From Nectonema munidae (Eukaryota; Nematomorpha; Nectonematoida; Nectonematidae), in NCBI GenBank assembly GCA_030549495.1, contig JAUIRK010000172.1, forward strand, positions 62,001 to 126,000: a DNA stretch of 64,000 bases, in the 5' to 3' direction. The position numbers were made by a program, and so were the translations under genes. Of this stretch, positions 48,731 through 61,516 are shown in pieces. The notes beneath the pieces were generated by a model. The model worked only from the letters and a program-made list of their open reading frames with translations. It ran no database searches and was not told the origin of the DNA. Position 1 is the first letter of the stretch, and every line of letters begins with the position of its first letter.

Positions 48731-48952
48731 TCTTCGTCATATCCATCGAACTAGATCACATTATATAGTGTGACTTGAATGGTTTTATTTTGAACCATAG
48801 ATTCCTATGGAAATATTTTTTTTATATTTTTGACGGATATTCTTCATCATATCCATCGAACTAGATCACATTATATAGTGTGACTTGAATGGTTTTATTT
48901 TGAACCATAGATTGTGAATATAAACTTGAATGGTTTTATTTTGAACCATATA
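48731..48952. repeat. 83-bp direct repeat plus a partial third copy
   Basis: 48731-48813 recurs at 48841-48923 with few changes. Both contain TCACATTATATAGTGTGA, nearly its own reverse complement. The end of the unit (ACTTGAATGGTTTTATTTTG) occurs a third time at about 48925. These may be subterminal repeats of a transposon, possibly the piggyBac at 46.5-48.2 kb. Confidence 0.7.
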
Positions 48953-48959
48953 CTGACGA

Positions 48960-51278
48960 CTGCAATTATGTGTCTTGACAGCTAGACTTCAAAAAAACGG
49001 TAACACACTTTGTATTCCTGATAACTATATAAGTTTTCATTTCGATAAATTGAAATCCAACAAGATAGCTTCATCGCTACTTTGATTCCTCAATATTGAA
49101 AGTGGTTTCAACCGTAAAAATAAAAATCATCAAGTTGAAAAAAATTTTTTTATTGAAATTTAAAAAAATTTTTAATGTTAAAAATATTTCATAGAAATCA
49201 GTTTCAAATAACAAATTATGAAAAAATTTATGTAATGGGAGTAAAAGTCCCACTATCCGTCCTTGAAGGGGTACTAATATGATCCGTCTTGCGAAGGAAT
49301 ACGAATGATTGCCTCTTTAGCTTTCTGTCCGCAAGATAAAATAGAAGAAGCTTTTGTTGCCCTAGCCTAGCAGAATTTTTACCTGAAGAAGCAAATGATG
49401 TCATTGACTATTTTGAAGACAATTACATTGGCAGACTAATTGTAGTCAGAAGACCGCCAGGATTTGATGTAAATATTTGGAATATTTACATCATTGGTTG
49501 GTTGCTCACACCCTAACTTTTGGACTTTCATACGATGTATTCAAAAAGAGCATACATTACAAGAAGTGCATGTGACACAAGTCCTTGCTGGTAGACTTTT
49601 TAAAAGGAATAGCTTTCAATCTTAGTTTTTAAGTTTTAAATTCAGCATTAATTAAATTTATAATTTCTAGTTTTTTTGAATAAACTTTGTGTTATTTCTT
49701 GTGTAATTTCTAGTTATTTTGTCTAGTTTCCGTTATTGTTGGATCTTACTACTTCTACTCAAGTTATAGATTATCTTTATCTTTAGGGAGATTTTTTCTG
49801 GCTACCCTACGGAAGCTACAACATCTGAATGGATAAAAAACTTGTGCAATTTTAGTTTCAATCAGTGATGGCTGCCTATACGGTTCGAATAGAAAATTCA
49901 TATTTTTAAGTCCATTTTTTCTACCGAATCTTGTTTTTTTTACAACTTGCTATACCGATACCAATTCTAATTTTAGATTTTAAAATGCTTATATATAGCT
50001 AACTTTAAAAATCATAAACACTGTCTAAATTGGAAAAGGTAGAATAGTTTATCAAAAAAGTTTGAAAAATGGAGTATTTATTACTTCATTATATTTATTT
50101 ATTAATTAATTTTTTAATAGTAGAAATTTACAAGAATTCGTTTTTCTGAAGTAAAGCGGTTTCTTTAGGAAGTAAATATACGTTACCTCCAAATTATTTG
50201 TTAATAACAGGAAATAATTATGTTATTAGTCAATTGCAAAATACATATACTTACTCCACAATTTTCTTAAGGAAATTGGTTAATTGATATTTTCATCGGA
50301 ATTGGCTATTAAAAAATGTTATCAATCTCTGAATGAGACCAAGTTGGGCGCCAAAGATATATACTTATATACAAAATAAATTATGGAGCCTGGAGTGGAC
50401 AACCCTATCCGCCCTCCCCTCATCCCCTCTTGGTACGCCATTGAAATTGCCCACTGGTGATCTAATGGAAGTGGCGTAAAAATCAAAATGGTAGGATCTT
50501 TTAATAGAAACCATGTTTTAATAAGTCCATCTTAAAATATCTCTTAACTTTAGTTATAATTATTTATTTAGTAGATGTTTTTTTTCATGTTTAATCAAAT
50601 ATAGATTTGTACAGCGGCACTGACCTTTAATTTATATTTGAATTAAATGAAAATTGTTCTCTTTTTTTTGCATTAAAATTTTGTGTTCAAGCAATAAATT
50701 TTCTTCTTATAATAAGTTTGAAGTTAGGAGTCGATAATCGGTTTGAAAACTTGCTTATGAATGAGACGTAATTTTTCTCTGAACTCTGACTCCCATAATG
50801 TATACAATTATACTAAAATTTCTATATCAACTGTCGTCACTTTTTTTATCTCTAACAAAACCCTTATTCTATGAAGTAAGTTTTTCCATTATATATAAAA
50901 TAAGAAAAGTAACCAGTAAATTTTTTAATAAATTGCCAAAACATTCTTTTTTTACAAACCATATATCATTGAATATAAGTCGAGCTTTTTTCCATTAAAT
51001 TCAAACTAATTTAAAAATTTTGGATCAAAGGCTTGTGAAAATAACGTATACTCGTCAGTAGGGATATAACTTTTTTAACTTGAAAACCCTGTAGTGTTTT
51101 CCAATGAATAATTTTGTTAGAAACTAAAAAATGCCAATTTTAGCGTAAAATGTTCAAAAAACCTGGCGGGGACGCGTAAAAAACGAATTAAATAGTAGGG
51201 TCACTAACAAATAACTAAAGGTACACAAAAATATAAACAAAAATTCGAATTTATTGATTCAAAACTATATTAAAAATT
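48960..51278. other. Non-coding AT-rich segment
   Basis: No gene is recognised. A fragment near 49.33-49.62 kb has coding-like residues in more than one frame (for example AFVALA and LPEEANDVIDYFEDNYIGR) that resembles the end of a MULE-type transposase, but it is too short to assign firmly. Confidence 0.4.
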
Positions 51279-51372
51279 CCATTTTTTAACCCCACGTTCG
51301 GCAAAGATGTTTGTTCTAGGAATGTCCATTTTTTAACCCCAGGCTCGGCAAAGATGTTTGTTCTAGGAATGT
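51279..51372. repeat. 47-bp tandem duplication
   Basis: The unit beginning CCATTTTTTAACCCCACG at 51279 recurs at 51326 with two or three differences. It lies in a 100-codon minus-strand open frame (51553-51251) of unknown nature. Because 47 is not a multiple of three, the two copies are read in different frames, so the end of that frame is unlikely to be conserved protein. Confidence 0.8.
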
Positions 51373-52560
51373 CAATTAATGAATTTTCAGAACTCAAAAA
51401 TTTCAGGAAAGTGGATATGGCCTTCGTACAATTTTGTTCAACTATAGCTTGTTTTAGTTTACCATAAGTCGAAACTTCAAATTTTTGGTCAGAAAAGAAA
51501 AAATGAAAAAATAACAAATTTTTGTCTTTCCTTTTAGGAGAAAAAAAGTACAAACTCTGAATTCCTCTGGTTGTGGAGAGTAGTTTTTCAGCTTATTTTG
51601 GGCCATTTGATTTCTTTATGGAACTTGAATCTCGAGAGTTGAACAAAAACTTGAAATCTCCCTCCAGCCAGTATTTTTGGAAGTTCCATAATGATGACAA
51701 TAGAAATATAATTTGATTTCAAGAATTCATAATTTTGAACTATTATATCAAAAGAAATAATTCAAGTGAGGATTTGGTCGAACTTGAATCATGATATGTC
51801 TCAAAACAAGTCAAAACATGGTGTTGAATGGAATAAATTGTGGTTTCGTATCCCTTCTCGTTCATCATTCTCTGAAACCTAACAACATCCCATTTTCATA
51901 GGTATTCACTGTGTTGAATCGATATAATCATTTTAATACTCTACCAATCGTCAAAATCATCCATAAGTTTCAAACTCTTAAAAATAGTTTAGAAAACCAT
52001 TTCTGAAGTTAGTATTGACATTTATTCTCTTTGGTATTTTGAAGAACAATTTTATCTTTTTTTCAATATTTTGCATCAAAATTAAACAAAAATTCGATTT
52101 AAAACCTCCATAATTTCTTTAACATTTCAGATTCTTTAATAACTTTTCACACCCCAACCTGACTCGATTTCAATATCAATTATCAAGTTTCAGAGAACTA
52201 AATAAACTAATTTTGGTAGACAAACAATGTGTGTTAAATTAGAGATTTGTTGAGTTATATTTTTGTTTATCTTTTATAGAATCATATATTTTAATTTAGT
52301 GAGATAGAATTTTAGAACAGAGTTTGATTCGTGAAATAAGAAGATGTGATTCAGTAAAAGACAATCTCGAAATTTAGTTGAAGGATGTATTGATGTGATG
52401 TTGTCAGGTTTGTTGAATAACTATTATGTTTAATCTGGGTGTGATAAAAGTTTTTGAACTAAAAATCATTTATTATCAAAAAATTATATATCTTTCTCCA
52501 ATTTTTCAGTTTTTTTTCTGTATTTATAAAATAATAATTTAACTTTAACACATTGTGATT

Positions 52561-53580
52561 GAAATTTTGAAATTAATATTATAGTTGATAATTTTTGTAA
52601 AATTTTGATTTGTTTATCTGAAATTTAAATATTAATGATTTGTTTATTGGTTTGATTTAGAAAAGATTAACATGTATTAAAAGGAATTTTTTTTTGAATT
52701 TTATTATCATTTAATTGAAATAAATTGTTTTATTAATCTGAAAAAAATTGAAATTTTATGAAAAAGATAAAAATATGATTATGAAGAGAAAAAAATTAGT
52801 GAAAAAAAAAGAAAAAAAATTAATAATATAATTAAATAAAGAATAATAAATAATATTAAAAGATGATTTTGTAAAATGATAAAATGATTTTAAAAAATGG
52901 AAATTATCATATGGTGTGATTTTGATTTAGAAAAAAAGTAAAAATTATTCTATATCAGGTTTTGGTGAGAAGTGTTTAATATTTTAAATGTAAATATATA
53001 ATATAAAAATTTATAAATGTTGTTTTCAATATAAGTGGATATTTTATTTTTTTTAAATATTAAATCAATTTTGGAATTTGGGGAAGAGTTTTGTTTTAAA
53101 GTTTATTATGATTATATGTTTGTAAAATATTAATTTCATTGAAATATGTATTTATTTTGTATATTGGGTATATATGTTTAATGTAGATTTTTGGAATAAA
53201 TGAGGGAAATTTGTTGTTTTATTTATATTATTTTATTATTAAATTAGTCATAATAAAAAATAAGGAAAATTTAATATTAATATTTCATATAAAGATGTAT
53301 TAGGTAAATGTGTTGATAATTTTATCTATAATAATTAATGAAGATGGAGGGATATTTGTATTTGAAAAAATTTAAATATTGTTTATTTTAAATTTACCAA
53401 TATAATAAATTAAAAAGTAATGGATATGTTTGATTAATAACCTTATTTATTTTTTGTTTAAATTTAGGAAATTTTATTATATTTGTTTAAGATTATAATT
53501 AATAATATTTTTAAATGAAGAATAAATAAAAATGATTTTTTTTAAAAAAAAAAAATATAAAAAATTGTATTGAACAAAAT
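52561..53580. other. Extreme C-depleted, strand-asymmetric block
   Basis: By eye the plus strand has about 18 C in 1,020 bases (under 2 percent), while G is several times more frequent and the rest is A/T. The flanks on both sides have ordinary base use. There is no open frame of note and no obvious tandem unit. The border to normal sequence is fairly sharp near 53.59 kb. Confidence 0.7.
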
Positions 53581-53689
53581 TTTTTTATAAAATTTACCAT
53601 CCTTCCGTCACACCAGGTATATTATTAAAAAATTCTCAAAACTAATTTAAAAATATTTTTTTTGAATAAACATAGAATTAATCCAGATG

Positions 53690-54470
53690 ACATTTGCAAA
53701 TATGTAAAGAAACAATGGAATTTAACTGAAGATAAATGACATATTTTGCAGAAAAACAGGTCAATTCCAGAAATAGAAAAACGGTCTTTTCATTTGTGAT
53801 GGCTAGCAAAGTTTCCTGAACTAGTTTACAGTTTGGAAGATGTTTATTGTGTTGCATTTCCAATGAATAGAAAACGTGAAAAACTTAACCTTTTCGCAAA
53901 TGGAAAAAAACATTGGATAAGTTTGCGTCTATAAAAAGTACAACTAAAGATGGTGGAAATGGATACCAGGCTCACATGAACTCTAAAATTCGTTCTGAAC
54001 AGTAGCATGTCTATAACTAAGCTGATGGACACTGCTCTTAATTTAAGAGAGAGAGAGAGAGAAATGCTCAAATTATGAAATCAATCATTAAAACTGTGCT
54101 GTTCTGTGCAAGAAAAATATTGCCCTAGGGGGAAGCTATGATTCTTCACAATATTTTAATTCAGCTAATACAAACTGTGGAAATTTTCATGCGCTACTTG
54201 ACTTTAGGATAGACGCTGGTGACTTAGTTTTGAGAGAACATTTTGAAAATGCTGGAAAAAACACAACGTATAGATCTTCAGTAGTGAAAAATGAACTTTT
54301 TAAAATCATGGGTAGCATTGTTGAAAGAAAAATGGTCAATGATATAAAAGAAGGTCCATATTACTACTGCGTATCTGCTGATGAAGTCAGAGACGTGTCC
54401 AATAAAGAGCAATTAGCTCTATCCAAACATACATACATTACTTTCAATTACAGGTGTGTTTCCAATCACA
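53690..54470 (+). pseudogene. Broken hAT transposase (TTF-type zinc finger / ZMYM1-like), N-terminal half
   Basis: The plus strand reads in family order. FHLWWLAKFPELVYSLEDVY-type residues and a cysteine piece (the TTF zinc finger region) come first. KSIIKTVLFCARK with a following glycine-serine stretch comes next, then FHALLDFRIDAGDLVLREHF, SSVVKNELFKIMGSIVER and EGPYYYCVSADEVRDVSNKE (around the first catalytic Asp). Frames change several times and the C-terminal part is missing here. Confidence 0.75.
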
Positions 54471-55589
54471 TCTTATGAGTGTGAAAGAGCATAGGTAGTC
54501 TAGGCCTTGTGAAAACAACTAAAATCTTCAATGGGACAGGGAAGATGTTCGGCCTTAACATTATTAAGCATACATAGAAAGATAAATATAGATGAAGATA
54601 AAGTAGTTTTAAAATTTGCCAAAAAACACGCCAGAAGAATGTCTTTACCAAATCTTTTATCTGATTAATAATAATTTTAGCACTTTATTTTGTTCATTAC
54701 TTTATATTTGACATTTTTATAATTTGTTTTTTAAATAAAATACTCAATAAATACATTTATTTTGAATTGACATGTAAAATTTTAAGTTAAAGAATTTTTT
54801 TTTAAAACTTGTCGATATTTATAAACAGTTATCTAAGGTAATTCATTTTGACATAAAACGCTTTTTAATTATTTTAAGCCAACTTTTTCTGGATGGAGTC
54901 GATGAGTGACAGTAGTATATAACCGTGACTTACTTTATATTACTCTAATGCAAAAGATGGAAAATGTTTCAAAAGAGGTGGCGGGCCAATTTGATAATAC
55001 TGAGAACAGCAATTTGGACCAAACAGTTATAGAGCTTCGTATAAGTAAAGGATTTGCGTTCAACCTGACAACTTACAATAGTTATGGGAATTCTCAGCCC
55101 AAAACGATTTTTGGTTAAGGTTAGTATGGACTAAGGAGTATACTCGAGAAAGTCAAAGAAATAGATACTGTCCTAATCTTTGCAAAAGGGGAGTGTTTCA
55201 ATTAAATTCCTATGTATGCATCATAATGAAAGATACTTTTTGAAATGAATAAGGAACCAGTGACGTGTGTAAAATTTAAAGGTGTTTAAAAATTTGTAAC
55301 ATCGAAAAAGTTGTATATATTTCCAAGAAAGCAAGTAAATAGACATTTTCTACCCCAGAATTCTATTTAGCAGATGGGCTAGAAGAGATGGAGGCGTTAG
55401 ATATTGTGATCCAGTTCGTGTTTACTTTTATTTTAATCTCGTAACATTCGTGATAAGCCACTCAAAAGTAGTTGGAAAGATTCACATTGTGCTTGACTTT
55501 TGTTTAAAAAAATGCATAAAATAGAATGAACAAAATTCTTGGAATGCATGGCCATTTTTATGGCGATGAAAATGTTTTTTTTATTTTAG

Positions 55590-58500
55590 ATGACAGCGAT
55601 TTTGTTGATTGTACTTGGCTTAGTTTTAAAGGATGCCTTCAGTCCAATGATGCAGACATCGGATATAATCAACAAGATACACATTCTGCTGATGGTGCTG
55701 GGACTCGTTTTGAACATTGGATCTATTATCGGATGCTTTGGAATTTGTTACGAAATATTTTGGATGATTTTTATGGTATAACTTTTATTAAATACAATCA
55801 TTTTGAAAATATTATTTCAGAGAAACAAGAAAGACATGCTGAGATATAGAGAAAGAAATGATTTTATCAATCAAAGAACAGAATTAGGAAGGTTTATCAA
55901 ATTGAGGGGCGGATCTAGTAGTGTAACTAGCAATTTGAACCAGAGGAGGAGCGAGGCAAAAAATTCACTAGGAGGGCTCGTAAAAGCACAACATAAGTAT
56001 TTTTTCAGCTAAGGGAAGAAATATTTTCAAAGGGGTGCAGCCTTTAGCCACGTCATTGGCGGGATCCACTGACAATTATAGAGCGTGCACACTAGTGTTG
56101 AAACACCGGTTCTAAATCACGGGATAGTGTAACGGGTATATAAAATGACGGTACCGCGAATCAAATAAATTTCCCTCTTCTATATTTAAAAATTGTAGTT
56201 AATGAAAATATATCTGCTTTTGAAATTAAATGAATGATAACTAGCTTTTAAATTCTTGAAAAAAATACGGTAAGCGGAATATCTTTAAAAAAATTTATTC
56301 TGCCTTATTGTCAATAAAGCCTAGAAGTATTGAATCAGAAAGTTCTTTTTCAATTACTCCGTTTAATTGCCAGACCTTTAAAAATCTCTCGTGAAAGGAT
56401 TTTTTCGGATAATCGATGTAAATATTTTCAATTTATATTTCTATTGGAAAAAAATAAAAAGATTTTTTTATTTGTAAAATTAAGCGTTCCACAAATGGAC
56501 CATTGGTTTATTAAGGTAACAAAATAAAAGAAAAATACAAAAAATTTTATTGAAAAAAACAATAACCTTTTAATGGTATATGGAAAAACGATCTGTGTAT
56601 ATTTTTTGCAAGCAAAATAGCACAATAATGATTTTTTTTTACATAAAACACACTTTCTTTCTTGAAACAGAAATCAAATAATGTCCTTTGAGTTTTTAGA
56701 AAGATGAGAATATGGATCGGGTTTTCTTTTCATTTCTATGCCTTTGTATTGAAACAAATTTAGGGCTATTTCTCTCCGAAAAACGAGATATGAAACTTCT
56801 CTGCACATAATTTTTATAAGATTTAAATGCACTAGCCACTGAGATATTGAATGCGTGCATGGCTAAAGGCCATCACCATTTTTTAGCATTTACCTTGAGA
56901 CGGTAAGCAGATATGCGTTTATCAAAATGTCAAGGAAATGTTATCGAAATTGATTTTTAAGTTAAAATAAGTTGGATAACACACTCTGATAAGTTTTATA
57001 GCGAAGAATAGTTTTCTCCAGTTTTATGATCTTTTAAAATGAAAGTCCATAAGGGGACCAATCGCAATTAAGACGGTGTTTCCTTCAAAAAAAATAATAA
57101 AGCTTTCTTTCAAAACTTTAAATGCTCAAATATTTTATGAATTAAGATAATTGTTTTTTTGTTAATAAAATGCAAGAAATTCTTTAAAAAAAATTTTTTT
57201 TTAAGTTAAAATTTTTTATAATTAGTTAAAAATTTTTTTTAGCACATGACGTTGATTTTCGTGTTGATGATAACTGAAATTGTGATGCTTGCGATTGGAA
57301 TTTCAAAGAAAAAAATGGTAAAATTTTTATTTTTTTAACAGCTTACTCTTTCTAATATAAATTATTGAAACCGGTAATTCTTCCCAATTAATCATTCTCA
57401 CAGATACTCTTATATCACTTATCAGAAACAAAGGGTACAATTGTAGACAGCAAAATTTAATTACCTATCATTTTTAAATTATTAAGGGCAAAGTGCTGAT
57501 ATTCTACACCTCATTTCTATTATTATAATATTTTTAAATAACAGCATTAAAAAATTGATTGAAAAATGAGAAAAATGAGAAAAATGAGATATATTGATAT
57601 CAATGCTTGTGCCTACAAATGTAGACAATGTAAAAGTAAAATAATAAAAGATATATGCTTTGTTAAGTTATGAAATATGTTATTATGATCACTTCTAAAT
57701 ACTATTTAAAAATTTTTCATATTTAATTTTGAATTTTGTTCTTTTTTTGCTTAAAATTTTTTCATGGCTAGGCGCAAATCTTTTCTTGAAATTTTGGATG
57801 AAGATTTTATGAGTTATGATGATGAAAATATAGGAGTAGATGAAAATGTTACAATACAAGATTTTGAAGAAAAAATGCAATGCTCAGATGTTTCACAAGA
57901 AAACTTGAGTGATATAGAAGTTTTTTCTTCAAGTTTCTCTATTTCTTCGAGTGAAAGTGAATATGAATCCAATGAAAAAATTAATGGAATAACATGGAAT
58001 CAAAAACCAAAGTTTTGTAGCCAACTAAAAAGAAATATATGCACCGAAAGACCTAAAACTCTTATAGAAACCGTTGATGAAATTCAATTGTTTGACTTAT
58101 TGTTTCCTGAAGAGATAAGAAGAATGATATTAAGATGTACAAACAGGAAAGTTATAAATCTCAAAAGATCTTTTCCAAAAAAATTTGGAAGTAATAAATT
58201 TTCTATTTTTTAGTCATGATGAATTGAATGCTTTTTTTTTGATACGCTCGGGTGCGGATAGGGACAATTTTATTTTTCGTTTGAAATACTTTTTAAAATG
58301 TTTACGGTTTGACAATTTTTTAACAAGAGGCAAAAAAAGCATCAGACAAAATGTCAGCCATAAGAGAAATGTGGGAACTTTTTCTTCTTTCTTTACCAAA
58401 GTTTTACATCCCAAATGAATTCTTAACAGTAGATGAACAATTATTAGGCTATATAGGAAAGCTCCCTGGTAAAAATTTTGCCTACAAAACCAAAAAAGTA

Positions 58501-61326
58501 TGGATTAAAGATATTTTGGCTATGGGTACAATCTAAATGGTTTTCTTTATTCAGGCAAACAAAATGGAATCAGAAGTCAATCTAGCTCAAAAAGTTGTAA
58601 TGAACTTGGTCAAACCTTATTATAATACGGGAAGAAATATAACAAGGGACAGGTTTTTTACAAGTCATAACTTGGCATGTGAGCTTATTGAACAAAATTT
58701 GACTCTTCTTGGCAACATACGTTGTAATAAAAAAGAAATACCCCAAGCGTTTCGCAAAACAGCTTCTTTCTTATGTTCCGAAAAAAAATCGAGCTGTTAT
58801 TGTGTTAACTTCTGGTTATTTCAGAAGTGATTTACCTCCTTCCAACATACCAGAAGTCATAGATTTGTACAACAAAACAAAAGGTGGAGTGGATTTGTTA
58901 GATGAAAACATCGAAGAGTTCACGTGTAAAAGAAAGACCATGAGGTGGCCAATGTTAGTATTTTATAATATTTTAGATATAGCTTGCATTAATTGTTTTA
59001 TTATTGCTAAAAAAAAATGGCTACACTAATTCAAAAAATATTTTATGAAAGCTTCAGCTGAAAAACTTTCTTTGAAAAATATGGAAAAAAAGAATCAAGT
59101 CCAATCGTTTGCTGAAAGATACCAGACTTTGTCTTGAACGTTGTGTTAAAAAAGAAAAACCTGTGGTTCTAATGCAAGCAAGTTCATCAAATCCAAGTAA
59201 GTGTTTTATGTGTCGAAGATCTACAAGAAAATGTTGTGATTTGTGCTTTAAAAAGTGTGTAAGAAACATTCACAAACAAAGACTGAAATTTTATGCATTT
59301 CTTGTCACACTTGTTCTAGTTGAGAAAAAAATTATTTCAATTTCACTTTGTTTCAATTTTATTTAAAAAATAACATAAATTTAATTTTTAAAAAGATTCA
59401 ATGCTAGCATATTTTTTTTGAAGCTGTAAATAAAGTTCTTCATTAGCGACCACCTGTTTTCAATTGCAACTTTAAAGATGACCTTAAGTGGTCTCTTTAT
59501 ACATGTCTACTAAATGAATTTGAAAAAATAAAGTGAACAAAGCGAAATCTATATACACTAATGTTAAGTTGAACTCTTAAGTAAAAACTAATCAAATAGT
59601 AAATTATTGTAGTTGAATATTTAGGAAGTTTAAAAGGACTTATACTTGTCAAGAAGTAATTTATTAACTTCATAATTTAAATAAAAACTGGTATATTCAA
59701 GACAGCAAAATAATTAGTTTTACGTTTTTGTCCAAACGAAATTACGACCAGCTTCTCGTTTCAGAAATATTATTACTCAACCATCTAAAGTTTTAAGAAT
59801 GTTATCCTTTATATATGTCAAATTTTGATCAAGATGAAGTTGAAGCTTGCTTTGCTATAATTAGAGCTGGTGTTGATAGAGATAATATGAGTAATCTACA
59901 AGAGATATGGGCTGTGAAAGATAGGCGCCCCTTTTACCGTTCTACCATGAGCTTGGTTCGTTTTAATTTTTTCCTCCGCTGTTTCAGATTCGATAACTTC
60001 AGAAATAGAAAATAAAGAACATTAACCAAATAAAATAGAGAAAAATGAACTATTAACCAATTAATAGAGATAAATTAACCGTAATAAGAGAGATCTGGTC
60101 TATATTTCAAGCAAACTTGTGTCGTTTTTATCTCCCAGAAAGCTCAATCACAGTTGATGAGCAGCTTGTAGGGTACAGGGGCAAAATTATACCAAGCAAG
60201 CTTAGTTAATATGTCATCAAGATTTTTGTGCACCTGAGTCTTCAACCGGTTAGACCTTATTGAGAACTATGAACAAAAGAAGAAATTCCTGACATCTTAA
60301 AAAGAAAGTTTCCTTTATTTACTACTACTTCAGTTTATGATCATAAAAACTGTATTTCACTTTTTTGTTATGTACCCAGAAAAAATAGAAAGAGTTCTTT
60401 TAAGTTCCTCTCATTTTAATGTTGATATCTCTAACCGTGTTGAGAAAAAACTTAACATTATATTGGAATAAAATAAAAATAAAGGGGTAGACTTGATCGA
60501 TTCAAAAAAGAAAGACTGTAAGATGGCCTATGTTGATGAATTACAATATAATAAACATTTTTTGACATAACGCTTTCATTTTGATTTCAGAAATGGTTAT
60601 AACTCGAATAGAAAAGAATTTTTACGCAATTTATCATTTCAACTTTCCGGAAATTACGCTGTCAAAAGATACAAAAGCCAAATTTGAGTAAAAATACTTT
60701 CTTAGCTGGAAAATTAATAGGTCTTTTTAACCAAGACGATGTTTTGAAATGGAGTAGGTCTTCATGTGATACTTGTAGTGCTCCAATATGCCCAATTCAG
60801 CGCAGAAGCATTTAAAAAAGAGTTTTGTCTTAATTTCAGAATAATCTTTTCTACATATTTATAATATTTTTCGCTGGTATTTCTAAAAATACATAACTTT
60901 GTTGGCTAAAATACTTTCAAAACACATGTGTTGTACACCCAAAGCCAACCGTGTTGCAAAATTTACTTACACCTTTGAGGGTTAAACCTCGCCTTGAAAT
61001 TTTTAATATCAGGTGAATTTAGGTTTTCATTTTTATTTGTTTATCTAAGTATTTAGAGCCTTACGTTTTGTTGAAGATATGCTCTTGAACTTGAGAAAGT
61101 TTTAGTTTGTAAGAAACGTTTTATAAATATTAAATCAGAGTCTTTTTTAATTTACTCTTCAAATAGAAGTAATACTATTTTAACATTAATGTGAACATCG
61201 CACTTAGTACAAACTAATCCCACTACTTATTTTTCCAATGTACAACAGTCAAGGTTACTCACTATTTAATTTTTTTCATAGATTTTAGGTTTGATGGATG
61301 ATTATTCGGCAAAGATGAACTGCGAG
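55590..61326 (+). CDS. Tetraspanin-like gene, three internal exons (partial)
   Basis: Exons are 55590-55775 (62 codons), 57243-57317 (25 codons) and 61282-61326 (15 codons). Each is bounded by AG and GT and all junctions are phase 0. The first encodes the end of membrane segment 1 (ILLIVLGLVLKD), a short loop, then segment 2 (IHILLMVLGLVLNIGSIIGC) with the GCFG version of the tetraspanin GCCG motif and a Glu. The second completes segment 3 (MTLIFVLMITEIVMLAIGIS), whose Glu near the end is typical. The third starts the large extracellular loop (GLMDDYSAKMNCE). The first exon with the true start and the exons for the loop CCG motif and segment 4 were not recognised in the window. Tetraspanins organise membrane microdomains. 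The assignment rests on segment pattern, so a related four-pass family is possible. Confidence 0.6.
56315..56425 (+). pseudogene. Short hAT dimerisation-domain fragment
   Basis: The region gives PRSIESE-SFS residues, then LIARPLKISRERIFSDN, resembling the SERxFS...R..L block of hAT C-termini, in two frames. It lies in the first visible intron of the tetraspanin-like gene. It is too short for subfamily assignment. Confidence 0.4.
57764..59366 (+). pseudogene. Broken piggyBac transposase 2
   Basis: The start MARRKSFLEILDEDFMSYDD leads an acidic serine-rich N-terminus. Pieces in changing frames follow: SGADRDNF, LRFDNFLTRG, MSAIREMWELFLLSLPKFYI then PNEFLTVDEQLLGYIGKLPG (the ITIDEQ-type catalytic Asp region). 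ITRDRFFTSHNLACELIEQN, NKTKGGVDLLDENIEEFTCK, RWPMLVFYNILDIACINCFI and a C-terminal cysteine-rich domain (CFMCRRSTRKCCDLCFKKC) complete it. At least four breaks are present. The whole element lies in the second visible intron of the tetraspanin-like gene. It differs in sequence from transposase 1. Confidence 0.85.
59770..60830 (+). pseudogene. Broken piggyBac transposase 3
   Basis: Starts inside the family with ACFAIIRAGVDRDNM, then RRPFYRSTMSLVRFNFFLRC-FRFDNF, IREIW, SSITVDEQLVGYRGKI, a gap, IPDILKRKFPLF, CYVPRKNRK and a C-terminal CDTCSAPICPIQRRS stretch. The N-terminal acidic region and several internal blocks are lost. More decayed than transposase 2, and it lies about 400 bp downstream of it in the same orientation and the same intron. 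Confidence 0.75.
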
Positions 61327-61516
61327 GTAAGTCTTCTCAATAGTTAAAACATTTATTAGTCTGATCAATAAACCTCAGAATTTAAATGGAAAATCACGCT
61401 TTTTATTATCGTGCATCTAATTGATGCTTGACTTTAATTTAAGCATTAAAATATTTTTAATTATTTTATTTTATCAGAGTGAATTAACTTACAATTATTC
61501 TTATTTTAACTCTAAC

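Noticed and set aside
55526-55849. A 107-codon frame overlapping the first tetraspanin-like exon
   Set aside because: It is in a different frame, crosses the splice sites, and lacks the membrane-segment pattern that the exon frame shows.
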